A stretch of DNA of 64,000 nucleotides, from positions 62,001 through 126,000 of the forward strand of contig JANBVI010000055.1 of the NCBI GenBank assembly GCA_024239075.1. The letters run 5' to 3'. Positions 28,600 through 37,369 of this stretch are shown piece by piece (position 1 is the stretch's first letter; every line of letters starts with the position of its first letter). The DNA is from Fischerella sp. CENA71. Lineage in GTDB: Bacteria; Cyanobacteriota; Cyanobacteriia; Cyanobacteriales; Nostocaceae. The notes below the pieces were generated by a model, which was not told the origin of the DNA, made no database searches, and saw only the letters and a program-made list of their open reading frames with translations. A program made the position numbers and the translations under genes.

Positions 28600-28679
28600 A
28601 CATTTGTGTTATCAAAAGGTCGAATTGATCTGGTTATATACTGTGAAAATTTAAATTTTTTGGCTGTTGAGGATAAGCA

Positions 28680-30320
28680 ATGAACCTTTTCCGCCTTCTA
28701 TTACGCACTTCTGCTCTTTTCCTCAGCCTAGCTGTGTTGGCTGGTATTCTTAGTGGCGGTTGTGCTGCCGGTCTAATTGCCCTAATTAATGCCACATTGA
28801 ATCAGAATCAACCATCAACTACTACCTTAGTTTGGAGTTTTGCTGCTCTGTGTCTAGTACGACTAATTGCTAATTTAGCTTCTCAAATTTTGCTCATTAA
28901 TCTTTCAGAAAAAGCCATTCTCGACCTGCGGATGTTGTTAAGCCGCCGTATACTTGCTTCTCCCTTACGTCAGTTAGAACAGATTGGTGCTTATCGTCTT
29001 TTAGCTACCTTGACTGAAGATATCGGAACAATTTCTGGCACAGTTCTAATTATTCCTTTTTTTTGTATCAATATTGCCATTGTGATTGCCTGCCTAATTT
29101 ATCTGGGTTGGCTGTCTACTACTATCTTCGTCATCGGTTGTTGTTTCCTGTTCGTGGGAATATTCAGCTATTTACTACCAATGATCAAAGCTATGTCCTT
29201 GCTGAAATTGGCTCGCGAGCAGGAAGATCGGTTATTTAAGCATTTCTGCGCCATAACTCAAGGTACAAAAGAACTCAAGCTGCATCGTGAGCGACGGTTA
29301 TCATTTCTCAGAGAAGACCTTCGTACTACTGCTCTATCATCCCGCCGTCATAATGTTGTTGGAATGAGTGTTTTTGCAGCTGCTGGTAGTTGGGGGCAAA
29401 TTCTCTTTTTTGTCGCTATCGGTTTGTTGTTATTCACTCTACCTTCTCTGACAAGAATTCCTCCCACAATCCTATCTGCCTATGCCTTGACTATCATCTA
29501 TATGATGTCACCTTTGGAACACATTATGGGTATGTTACCCAATATAACTAGAGTCTTAGTGGCATTAAAAAAAGTTGAATCGTTGGGTCTTGTATTACCT
29601 AACTGCTCAAACGAAACTCTTTCTGAAGAAACATTTAATTCAGAAAAATTTTGGCAGTCTCTAGAACTGGTTAACGTCAGCCATACTTATTATCAGGAGC
29701 GAGAGGAAACAAACTTTATTCTTGGTCCTATCAACTTGAAATTTCATCCAGGAGAATTAATTTTTATCGTAGGAGGTAACGGTAGTGGTAAGTCTACCCT
29801 TGCTAAACTAATTTCTGGTCTTTATATCCCTGAAACTGGAGAAATTTATCTAGATAGGAAGCAAATCGATAATCACAATAGAGAATGGTATCGTCAGCAA
29901 TTTTCAGTAGTATTTTCTGACTTCTATCTTTTTGAGCGTTTACTAGGTTTAGAAAGTAGGAACTTAGATGCTCAAGCTCAAAACTACCTTGTCCAATTAC
30001 AACTTGATCATAAAGTTAATATCAAAGATGGCGTCTTTTCTACAACAAATCTTTCTCAGGGACAGCGTAAGCGTCTTGCTTTACTCACTAGTTACCTAGA
30101 AGATCGCCCCATTTATATGTTTGATGAATGGGCTTCAGACCAAGATCCTATCTTTAAAGAAATATTCTACACACAACTTCTACCAGAACTAAAAAGTAGA
30201 GGCAAAACTGTACTAGTGATCAGCCATGATGACCGATATTTTCACATAGCTGACCGTATCGTCAAGCTGGAATACGGCAAAGTGAAATACGACAAAAATC
30301 CTAAGTTACTTAACATTTGA
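28680..30320 (+). CDS. Cyclic-peptide-export-type ABC transporter (fused membrane and ATPase)
   Basis: The 546-residue half-transporter has about six membrane segments in residues 1-290 and a C-terminal ATPase: Walker A GGNGSGKST, signature LSQGQRKR (a variant of LSGGQ), Walker B IYMFDEW and the H-loop VISHDD. This organisation and sequence match the SyrD/PvdE cyclic-peptide exporter family. The Walker B aspartate is followed by EWASDQDP, a feature of that family. It is 80 bp after the GT-like gene and 21 bp before the next, indicating an operon. No nonribosomal peptide synthetase gene lies in the window, so the cargo may be a glycolipid or a small glycosylated compound; the direction is presumably export. 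Confidence 0.88.
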   Translation: MNLFRLLLRTSALFLSLAVLAGILSGGCAAGLIALINATLNQNQPSTTTLVWSFAALCLVRLIANLASQILLINLSEKAILDLRMLLSRRILASPLRQLEQIGAYRLLATLTEDIGTISGTVLIIPFFCINIAIVIACLIYLGWLSTTIFVIGCCFLFVGIFSYLLPMIKAMSLLKLAREQEDRLFKHFCAITQGTKELKLHRERRLSFLREDLRTTALSSRRHNVVGMSVFAAAGSWGQILFFVAIGLLLFTLPSLTRIPPTILSAYALTIIYMMSPLEHIMGMLPNITRVLVALKKVESLGLVLPNCSNETLSEETFNSEKFWQSLELVNVSHTYYQEREETNFILGPINLKFHPGELIFIVGGNGSGKSTLAKLISGLYIPETGEIYLDRKQIDNHNREWYRQQFSVVFSDFYLFERLLGLESRNLDAQAQNYLVQLQLDHKVNIKDGVFSTTNLSQGQRKRLALLTSYLEDRPIYMFDEWASDQDPIFKEIFYTQLLPELKSRGKTVLVISHDDRYFHIADRIVKLEYGKVKYDKNPKLLNI

Positions 30321-30341
30321 TTCTGTGAGGAGTATCAAACA

Positions 30342-31712
30342 ATGCTTTTTACAAATCTCAATAAGATTGTTACAACTGGCTTGTTAACTAATAATTTTAA
30401 AGCAAAAGTTTCATTACGCGAAAAACAGGATAGAAGATTAAGAGCAGATGTAGAGAGTGTTTTGTCTTGCAGAGAATGGATTAAGTCTATAACCAATAAT
30501 ACATTTGACAGCACAAGAATACTAGGAATTGTTTCTGTGGCAAAAGGAGCCGAAAATTATTTACCATATACTATCCCCAAAATCATTCAACAAATCTCTG
30601 AAATTGGGATGATGGCTGATATTGTTATTGGTCTCAATAATGGTTTTGAATGTCAGTCTGTGATTGAACGCTTTAATTTGATTCCAAATACTCAAGTCAT
30701 TCATTTATATACTGGAGAAAAGCTTGGAAACAATATTCCAGCTAAGATTTTTGATAATGCAAAGTGTGAAGGAGAATTTTATTTATTAAGTAATGTTGAT
30801 TACCAATCTTCCCAGCACAGGATATTTATTGTCCATCAAAAAATGGGAGAATATACAGCAGGTAAAATCCGGGTTTTGGGAGATATTTATGGTTCTTTAC
30901 TACTGAGGAGTATAGAAAATGGATGGATACCACCTGCATTTTTAGTTGCTTTTGATGCCGAATCTCAGTTTTTAGTAGAGCAAAAAGATACATTCATAGA
31001 GCCAAAATCTAATGGTCTGATGTTAATGGTAAACAAATTTAAGAATGAACCCGAAATAGATATTCTTGGTACAAGAAACAAATTTGCTGTTTACCAAAAA
31101 AGTATATTAGATGGAATGAAAGTTCTCTTGCCTAACTTTAGTGAGGAAATTCCTCCTCTTCAATTTTTTCTAGATGCTGTTCATGGTAGATACATCGGCT
31201 ACCAATGGATGCCAGGAGGAGGCACAATAGGAAAGACTGATGTTCTCATTAGCTTGTTAGTGGTAATTTCTCAAAGGTATCCAGGTACAAGAAGTGAAGA
31301 TTCTCACCTGACTATTTTAGCTAAACACGCGGGCTTTATAGGCAAAATATTCTTAGATGTTGTTTCCATAAACAGAACTCCTAGTCTTACCGAAATGACA
31401 ACTGGAGAAGAACAAAAAAATGCTTGGGTGGAACAAATATTTAGATGGAATACTGGTTATCAAGGATTGAGATTATGCTATGGAGTTCATAATATTAAAT
31501 CGATAGTATGTGATAAAATACCTTTGTCTATTTTTATAGATCCAATGAAATTTTTGAAAATTTTGAAGGGGAAAGATAAAATAAATATAAAGTCAATATT
31601 TAAAAAGGTAAAGACTTTAGCACTTGCCTTTTTAGCTTCTCAAAATATCAAAAAGAAAAGTTCAGGAAATCCGGACATTTTACAAGGAAGTAAAACAAAA
31701 GCTAGTTGGTAA
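30342..31712 (+). CDS. Divergent glycosyltransferase-like protein
   Basis: The 456-residue product is not assigned to a named family. Features suggesting a GT2-type enzyme are ILGIVSVAKGAENYLPYTIPKI near residue 60 (a nucleotide-sugar entry strand), VAFDAESQFLV near 205 and GTRSEDSHLTILAKHAGF near 310, which resembles the ED-x-x-L acceptor motif of processive GT2 enzymes. The C-terminal tail (about 400-456) is Lys-rich. It follows the ABC transporter by 21 bp and ends the row. It could add a sugar before export; this is inference. Confidence 0.55.
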   Translation: MLFTNLNKIVTTGLLTNNFKAKVSLREKQDRRLRADVESVLSCREWIKSITNNTFDSTRILGIVSVAKGAENYLPYTIPKIIQQISEIGMMADIVIGLNNGFECQSVIERFNLIPNTQVIHLYTGEKLGNNIPAKIFDNAKCEGEFYLLSNVDYQSSQHRIFIVHQKMGEYTAGKIRVLGDIYGSLLLRSIENGWIPPAFLVAFDAESQFLVEQKDTFIEPKSNGLMLMVNKFKNEPEIDILGTRNKFAVYQKSILDGMKVLLPNFSEEIPPLQFFLDAVHGRYIGYQWMPGGGTIGKTDVLISLLVVISQRYPGTRSEDSHLTILAKHAGFIGKIFLDVVSINRTPSLTEMTTGEEQKNAWVEQIFRWNTGYQGLRLCYGVHNIKSIVCDKIPLSIFIDPMKFLKILKGKDKINIKSIFKKVKTLALAFLASQNIKKKSSGNPDILQGSKTKASW

Positions 31713-31715
31713 GAT

Positions 31716-31853
31716 AGACATCTGGTGATAATTAAATATGCATCAGCCACAATCCTTGTAGAGACGCGAAATTACCCTACCTTCGGAACCCTCTTCGAGG
31801 GAACGGGAACACCTTCGGTGAACGTGTCTCTACATTTTTTTCACCAGATGTCT
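31716..31853. mobile_element. 138-bp MITE-like element with 13-bp inverted ends
   Basis: AGACATCTGGTGA (31716-31728) and TCACCAGATGTCT (31841-31853) are perfect 13-bp inverted ends. Inside, TGTAGAGACGCG (31757-31768) pairs with CGTGTCTCTACA (31823-31834), and small stems with TTCG loops lie between. Seven T residues follow the inner stem (31835-31841), so the element probably ends the island transcript, since it begins four bases after the stop codon of the last island gene. No target duplication is evident. The rest of the spacer to 32069 shows no gene. Confidence 0.65.
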
Positions 31854-32069
31854 AATGAAAAACTGGCATTTTGCGTATAAATCATCTGAGAGAGCTTTGG
31901 CGGTTGATCTCCGATATGAAAAGCTCGTTTCGTGCCTGTTCTTGTATTAATTCGAGTACAAGGTTTGGACAAACAGTGTTGAAGCTTTTGAGCAGCATAG
32001 ATTGTACTCAATTGCTACTCAAAACGTTAGCTTAAAGATGGTGGATTTATTATCTTTGCAAAGTTCGTC

Positions 32070-34322
32070 ATGTTGCCTAAACCTAAGAAATACTGGACAC
32101 CGTCAAACTGGGCAAGTTGGAAGCCATTTGGTATTGGAGAGCAGTATCCGAATAACTATTGGGAGGTATTTCGAGCGATTTGGTTGTCGCGCGATCGCTT
32201 ACCCTATGCTTGGCAGATTCTTAATCAGGGAGTTTGTGACGGTTGTGCTTTAGGTACAACTGGGATGAAAGATTGGACGTTAGAAGGTATACATCTATGT
32301 AATGTTCGATTGCGGTTATTACGCATGAACACCATGCCAGCTTTTGACCCTCAATTACTGGCAAATGTGGAGCAGTTACAGATGTACAAAAGTGCTGAAT
32401 TGCGGGAATTAGGACGCCTTCCATTCCCGATGATCCGCCGATGCCGAGAAAAAGGATTCCACCGAGTTAGCTGGGATGAAGCTTTAGATGTAATTGCTAC
32501 TCGTATCCGTGCCACAACACCAGACCGCCTCAGTTTCTACATTACCAGTCGCGGCACTGTCAACGAGACTTATTATGCTACCCAAAAAGCTGTGCGGGCG
32601 ATGGGAACAAATAATATTGATAATGCTGCCCGTATTTGCCATTCTCCCAGCACCTCCGGACTGAAAGCAGCTTTAGGTGTAGGGGCGACGACTTGTTCTT
32701 ATAAAGACTGGGTGGGTACTGATTTATTAGTCTTTATTGGCTCGAATGTCGCCAACAATCAGCCTGTCACAGTCAAATATCTGCATTACGCCAAAAAAGC
32801 TGGTACAAAGATTGTTGTCATTAACACATACCGCGAACCAGGGATGGAACGCTACTGGGTTCCCTCCATTCCTGAAAGTGCTTTGTTTGGTACTAAATTT
32901 GCTGAAGATTTCTTTTTAATCAATACGGGTGGTGACATAGCATTTTTAAATGGCACCATCAAGTATATGATTGCCAATGGTTGGGTAGACGAATCTTTTA
33001 TTGACCGTTACACCAGTGGTTTTGCAGAATTAAAGACAAGCCTGGAAAATCAAACTTGGGAAGAATTAGAAAGACTTTCGGGTAGTACTCGCGAGCAGAT
33101 GTACGCCTTTGCCACAATGGTGGGAGAAGCGAAAAAAGCCGTGTTTGTGTGGAGTATGGGTATTACTCAGCATGAATGCGGTGAAGATAATGTTAGAGCT
33201 ATTATTAATCTTGCCCTCACTAGGGGTTTTGTTGGTCGTGAAGGCTGCGGTTTAATGCCAATTCGCGGCCATTCTGGTGTGCAGGGTGGTGCAGAGATGG
33301 GATGTTACGCCACAGTGTTTCCTGGTGGTAAACCCATTACTCCCGAAAATGCAGCCCAGTTGAGTCAGGTTTGGGGGTTTGAAGTACCAACAACTAGGGG
33401 TTTAATTGCCCCAGAGATGATTGATGCTGCATACAATGAGCAATTAGATGTATTGTTCTCTGTAGGTGGAAATTTCTTGGAAGTGCTACCAGAACCTGAT
33501 TATGTGGAAGAGGCGCTTCAGCGTGTACCGTTGCGAGTTCACATGGATATTGTTCTCTCCAGTCAAATGTTAGTGGAACCGAGTGATACTGTAGTACTTT
33601 TACCCGCGACAACTCGCTACGAAATACCTGGAGGAGTAACAGAGACTAGTACCGAACGCCGAGTCATTTTCAGTCCAGAAATTCCTGGCCCCAGAATCAA
33701 AGAGGCGCGTCCAGAGTGGGAAGTGTTTATGGAATTAGCAAGACGGGTTATAGATACACGACATGTCGCGTCTCTACATTTTGAAAATACAGCTATGATG
33801 CGACAAGAAATTGCTCAAGTTATTCCTTTATATGCAGGGATTCAACACTTGCAGCAAGCAGGTGATCAATTTCAGTATGGTGGTTCACATCTGTGCTTTG
33901 GCTGGAATTTTCCCACAATTGATGGCAAGGCACATTTTGCACCATTGTCTCCCAGTGTAGGGGCGCAGAGCAATGCACCTTTACCACCAGATTGTTTTTT
34001 AGTCGCAACCCGCCGGGGTAAACAATTTAACAGTATGGTACAGGAACGCAAAGATGCCATTACAGGTGCATTCCGGGAAGCGGTATTAATGAATGCTGCT
34101 GATGCAGATAGGTTAGGGTTGAAAGATGGGGATGCAGTCATTCTCAAAAATCAGTTGGGAGAGTATCAGGGAAGAGTATATATTGCACCCATTCAGCCTG
34201 GGAATTTACAGATTCACTGGCCAGAGGGAAATGTGTTGTTAGATAAAAGCAAGCGATCGCGCGAAGGTGTACCAGACTATAATGCTGTGGTGCGATTGGA
34301 AATAAAAGATCGGGGGATCTAG
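32070..34322 (+). CDS. FdhF/YdeP-family molybdopterin oxidoreductase
   Basis: The 750-residue product belongs to the molybdopterin-dependent oxidoreductase superfamily, YdeP/FdhF subgroup. VCDGCALGT near residue 56 is the reduced N-terminal CxxC motif of the subgroup, which may not hold a full 4Fe-4S cluster. RICHSPST includes Cys190, which aligns with the Mo-ligand Cys/Sec of formate dehydrogenases. GFVGREGCGLMPIRGHSGVQGGAEMG and the C-terminal NAADADRLGLKDGDAV fold are present. A stretch coding DTRHVASLHFE (about 33755-33785) coincides with half of a dispersed genomic repeat. Cytosolic, as no signal is seen. The electron partner and substrate are unknown. The stop codon sits at the junction with a Uma2 tail. 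Confidence 0.85.
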   Translation: MLPKPKKYWTPSNWASWKPFGIGEQYPNNYWEVFRAIWLSRDRLPYAWQILNQGVCDGCALGTTGMKDWTLEGIHLCNVRLRLLRMNTMPAFDPQLLANVEQLQMYKSAELRELGRLPFPMIRRCREKGFHRVSWDEALDVIATRIRATTPDRLSFYITSRGTVNETYYATQKAVRAMGTNNIDNAARICHSPSTSGLKAALGVGATTCSYKDWVGTDLLVFIGSNVANNQPVTVKYLHYAKKAGTKIVVINTYREPGMERYWVPSIPESALFGTKFAEDFFLINTGGDIAFLNGTIKYMIANGWVDESFIDRYTSGFAELKTSLENQTWEELERLSGSTREQMYAFATMVGEAKKAVFVWSMGITQHECGEDNVRAIINLALTRGFVGREGCGLMPIRGHSGVQGGAEMGCYATVFPGGKPITPENAAQLSQVWGFEVPTTRGLIAPEMIDAAYNEQLDVLFSVGGNFLEVLPEPDYVEEALQRVPLRVHMDIVLSSQMLVEPSDTVVLLPATTRYEIPGGVTETSTERRVIFSPEIPGPRIKEARPEWEVFMELARRVIDTRHVASLHFENTAMMRQEIAQVIPLYAGIQHLQQAGDQFQYGGSHLCFGWNFPTIDGKAHFAPLSPSVGAQSNAPLPPDCFLVATRRGKQFNSMVQERKDAITGAFREAVLMNAADADRLGLKDGDAVILKNQLGEYQGRVYIAPIQPGNLQIHWPEGNVLLDKSKRSREGVPDYNAVVRLEIKDRGI

Positions 34323-34366
34323 CGGCAAAATTGCGAGAATTGGGGCTTGACCCAGATAATTTATGA
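34316..34366 (+). pseudogene. Uma2-family C-terminal remnant
   Basis: In a frame different from the oxidoreductase, 34316-34366 reads DLAAKLRELGLDPDNL followed by a stop. This is the end of a Uma2-family (DUF820) protein, almost the same as the tail at 21825-21935. It overlaps the last codons of the oxidoreductase, so that gene's natural 3' end has been recombined with Uma2 DNA. Confidence 0.65.
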
Positions 34367-34490
34367 ATGTTTGGGAAAAACAATATCCATCTAGACGTCA
34401 CATTCCCACTGTGGCGATGTCCTATTACGTCAGTTTCCCGGACGGTAATATAAGAGCGGTCTTTGGCGATCGCAACGCAAGTATTGCTTA

Positions 34491-34525
34491 AAATTAAAAA
34501 ACATAGCCTGCACAAGCAGGCTATG
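34491..34525 (-). terminator. Intrinsic terminator of the Spy-like gene
   Basis: GCAGGCTATG and CATAGCCTGC form a perfect 10-bp stem with an ACAA/TTGT loop. On the minus strand it is followed by TTTTTAATTT, giving a textbook intrinsic terminator 40 bp after the stop codon at 34565. Confidence 0.85.
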
Positions 34526-34564
34526 GAAAAACAAACAGTTAACAACCGGATATGTTATTGATTA

Positions 34565-35011
34565 CTATTTTGGTTGCTGTTGTTGCTGGCGTCTTACATT
34601 TTGACGATATTCGTCTAGTTGTTTCTTTTGTTGGGGAGTCAGAACAGCTTCCATCTGCTGTTGTGAAGACGCCAAAATTTGCTGCAATTGAGTTTTTTGT
34701 TGTGGGGTAAAATCTAGGGCAGCAAAAGCCTGTTGAGGAGGCTGACCTGATTGCATCGCAACCTTAATTTGATCACGTTGCTTCTGTGTCAGAACCTTCT
34801 CAATACTAGTACGGGCGTTAGCACGAATTTGGGAAATCTTTTGTTGTTGTTGCTGCGATAGCTGAATACGGGGTGGTTGTAATTGTTGGTTAGCTTGTGC
34901 AAGTTGCAAGGGAACTTTTGGAGCGCTTTCTGCTTGCACAGAGCGCTGTGGTATGGCTGTAAAACTGAGGGCAACGGCTGCGGCTATGAGTGACAAATTT
35001 TTGAGTTTCAT
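34565..35011 (-). CDS. Spy/CpxP-like (LTXXQ) periplasmic protein
   Basis: The 148-residue product has a clear signal peptide (MKLKNLSLIAAAVALSFTAI with a likely cleavage near VQAES). The mature part is a Gln-rich helical protein with repeated LTQKQRDQ/FTPQQKTQ/LTPQQKKQ elements, the LTXXQ pattern of Spy/CpxP proteins. E. coli members act as periplasmic chaperones or stress sensors; the role here is inferred. Single gene with its own terminator. The upstream spacer carries a heptad repeat at 35154. Confidence 0.78.
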   Translation of the reverse strand: MKLKNLSLIAAAVALSFTAIPQRSVQAESAPKVPLQLAQANQQLQPPRIQLSQQQQQKISQIRANARTSIEKVLTQKQRDQIKVAMQSGQPPQQAFAALDFTPQQKTQLQQILASSQQQMEAVLTPQQKKQLDEYRQNVRRQQQQQPK

Positions 35012-35153
35012 TTATTGCCTCGTGGATTTCTCCAGTTCGTCTTATTAATTATAGAAACTGATCGTCCATAAGTACGTCCGTGATATTAATGCTTCAGTAG
35101 AATTTCTTGTAAAGCCTGTTTTGAGTGTAGGGGTGTAGGAAGGTAGAACTCAT

Positions 35154-35189
35154 CTAAAATCCAAAATCTAAAATCCAAAATCCAAAATC
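35154..35189. repeat. AATCCAA heptad STRR before aldehyde dehydrogenase
   Basis: Five tandem units of AATCCAA/AATCTAA end two bases before the aldehyde dehydrogenase start codon. This is the third copy of the family at 3081-3261, here in one orientation only and without the core. Confidence 0.8.
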
Positions 35190-35191
35190 GA

Positions 35192-36688
35192 ATGACCACT
35201 CCACTAACTTGTCGTAATTATATTGATGGTCAATGGTTAACCGCCACTGCGGGAGCGACTTTAGACAGCTGCAATCCTGCTAACAAGCGTGAAGTCATTG
35301 CTACTTTTCCGCGTTCTGCCGCAGCTGATGTAGAAGCAGCAGTAGTTGCAGCACGCCAAGCTTACCAGAGTTGGCGATTAGTCCCCGCCCCAGCTAGAGC
35401 AGAATATATTTTTAAAGTCGGGGAAGTTTTAAGTAAATACAAAGAAGAACTAGCACAATTAATCTGCCGGGAAATGGGTAAACCTCTAGCAGAAGCGCGG
35501 GGAGATGTACAAGAAGGAATTGACTGCGCTTTTTATAGTGCAGCCGAAGGGCGACGCTTGTTTGGGCAAACCACACCATCAGAAATGCCCAACAAATTTG
35601 CCATGACAGTACGGATGCCTATTGGAGTCTGTGCCTTAATTACCCCCTGGAATTTCCCGGTTGCTATTCCTTGCTGGAAAGCAATGCCAGCTTTAGTATG
35701 TGGTAACACCGTCATCCTCAAGCCAGCAGAAGATACACCCGCCTGTGCGACAAAATTAGTAGAAATTTTTGTCGAAGCAGGTTTACCACCAGGAGTCATT
35801 AACCTAGTACATGGGGTGGGCGAAGAAGTCGGCAAAGCCCTAGTTTCTCACCCTGATATAGATTTGGTATCTTTCACAGGTTCTTCCGAAACAGGTGCAG
35901 AAGTTGGTTCTATCTGTGGACGCACCCACAAACGTGTCTGTTTGGAAATGGGTGGTAAAAATGCTCAAATCGTCATGGAAGATGCAGATTTGGAACTAGC
36001 CTTAGATGGCGCAGTCTGGGGAGCATTTGGTACAGCCGGTCAACGCTGCACCGCTACCAGTCGTTTGATCCTGCATCGCGATATCAAAGAAAAATTTACC
36101 ACGATGCTCAAAGAGCGTACTAGTAAATTGCGCCTTGGTGCTGGTAGTGATCCAAACACAGAAATCGGGCCGATTATCAACGAAAGACAACTGCAACGAG
36201 TTAGCAAATATCTAGACATTGCCTATGCAGAAGGAGCAAAAATATTAATTGGCGGAGAAATAGCAACAGAGGGAGAATTACAACAGGGTTACTTCTTTCA
36301 ACCAACTATTCTTGACAAAGTGACGCCGCAAATGCGAGTTGCCCAAGAAGAAATATTTGGGCCAGTGGTAGTATTAATAGAAGTGAATAGTTTTGAGGAA
36401 GCGATCGCAATCCTCAACACCACTAAATACGGTCTTTCTTCCTCAATTTACACCCGCGACATCAACCGCGCTTTTACAGCCATGCGCGATATCGAAGCGG
36501 GAATAACTTATATTAATGGCCCCACTATTGGTGCAGAAGTACATTTGCCCTTTGGTGGCGTCAAACAAACAGGTAACGGACACCGAGAAGCCGGAACTAC
36601 CGCCTTAGATATTTTTACAGAGTGGAAGACAGTGTACGTAGACTTTTCTGGTAGCTTGCAACGAGCGCAGATTGACAATCGGGAATAG
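35192..36688 (+). CDS. NAD(P)-dependent aldehyde dehydrogenase
   Basis: The 498-residue product is a complete member of the ALDH superfamily: MPIGVCALITPWNFPVAIPCWKAMPALVCGN cofactor region, FTGSSETG, the general base Glu in CLEMGGKNAQIV and the nucleophile Cys in GQRCTATSR. The C-terminal EVHLPFGGVKQTGNGHREAG is intact. It most resembles antiquitin-like or semialdehyde dehydrogenases; substrate unknown. Cytosolic. The start codon directly follows a heptad repeat with no clear Shine-Dalgarno sequence. It stands alone. Confidence 0.9.
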   Translation: MTTPLTCRNYIDGQWLTATAGATLDSCNPANKREVIATFPRSAAADVEAAVVAARQAYQSWRLVPAPARAEYIFKVGEVLSKYKEELAQLICREMGKPLAEARGDVQEGIDCAFYSAAEGRRLFGQTTPSEMPNKFAMTVRMPIGVCALITPWNFPVAIPCWKAMPALVCGNTVILKPAEDTPACATKLVEIFVEAGLPPGVINLVHGVGEEVGKALVSHPDIDLVSFTGSSETGAEVGSICGRTHKRVCLEMGGKNAQIVMEDADLELALDGAVWGAFGTAGQRCTATSRLILHRDIKEKFTTMLKERTSKLRLGAGSDPNTEIGPIINERQLQRVSKYLDIAYAEGAKILIGGEIATEGELQQGYFFQPTILDKVTPQMRVAQEEIFGPVVVLIEVNSFEEAIAILNTTKYGLSSSIYTRDINRAFTAMRDIEAGITYINGPTIGAEVHLPFGGVKQTGNGHREAGTTALDIFTEWKTVYVDFSGSLQRAQIDNRE

Positions 36689-36820
36689 TAATCTTACTTT
36701 TTACCACTGTGTTCTCTGGATCTAATGTGGTTAAATAAATCACTTTTATAATCACAAAAAAACAGAGAACGCAGAGAAAAAACAAAGATTTTATCTACAA
36801 AATTTTCTCGGAAAATTGCT

Positions 36821-37261
36821 TCAACTGCGAAAACGAGTAGCAAAAACCATCAACGGTGCTGTGATTAGTACCCAAAACATAGGTAGTCCAAAATAAATTG
36901 CTGCGTAAACGGCGTTAGTTGCGCGTGTTTTGATAGGTTCGACAGAAAGCCAAGCATTCATTATGCCAATATTAATCACCCCAAACAGAAAGTGAAGGGC
37001 TAATACGACAATAGTCAGAATCACAATCCAGTGCGTTGCTAAATTCAGGTGTCGTCCCCAAGCAATCACGACTAAAGCAAGGCCAGTGGCGAGAGTCAGC
37101 CAACGTAGCGCCATGACGGGAAAAAAGATAATGACTGCTTCATTGGCATTCATCCCAGGGTGTTTAAATGGAGATAGGGGTAATGACCAGAAAAATAGCA
37201 GGGCGGTAGTAGCAAGTGAAGTGAACCAACAACCCCAGAATAAAGTTTGTTTTATAACCAT
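36821..37261 (-). CDS. Small integral membrane protein, unknown function
   Basis: The 146-residue product has four predicted membrane segments (about residues 5-28, 45-66, 75-102 and 118-140) with His residues in or near the segments (His35, His72, His78, His91). I do not recognise the family with certainty. It may bind heme or metal in the manner of CopD/DUF2269-like proteins, but no motif proves it. It is 108 bp downstream of sfsA on the same strand. Confidence 0.55.
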   Translation of the reverse strand: MVIKQTLFWGCWFTSLATTALLFFWSLPLSPFKHPGMNANEAVIIFFPVMALRWLTLATGLALVVIAWGRHLNLATHWIVILTIVVLALHFLFGVINIGIMNAWLSVEPIKTRATNAVYAAIYFGLPMFWVLITAPLMVFATRFRS

Positions 37262-37369
37262 TACTATTGACGTTTGATCTAATTTGCGAAAACTGAGAAA
37301 TCCAGATTCCCGATTTATTGAAGAAGTCGGGTATCTTTTTGTTCACAAATAATTTTATATGTTAAAGTA

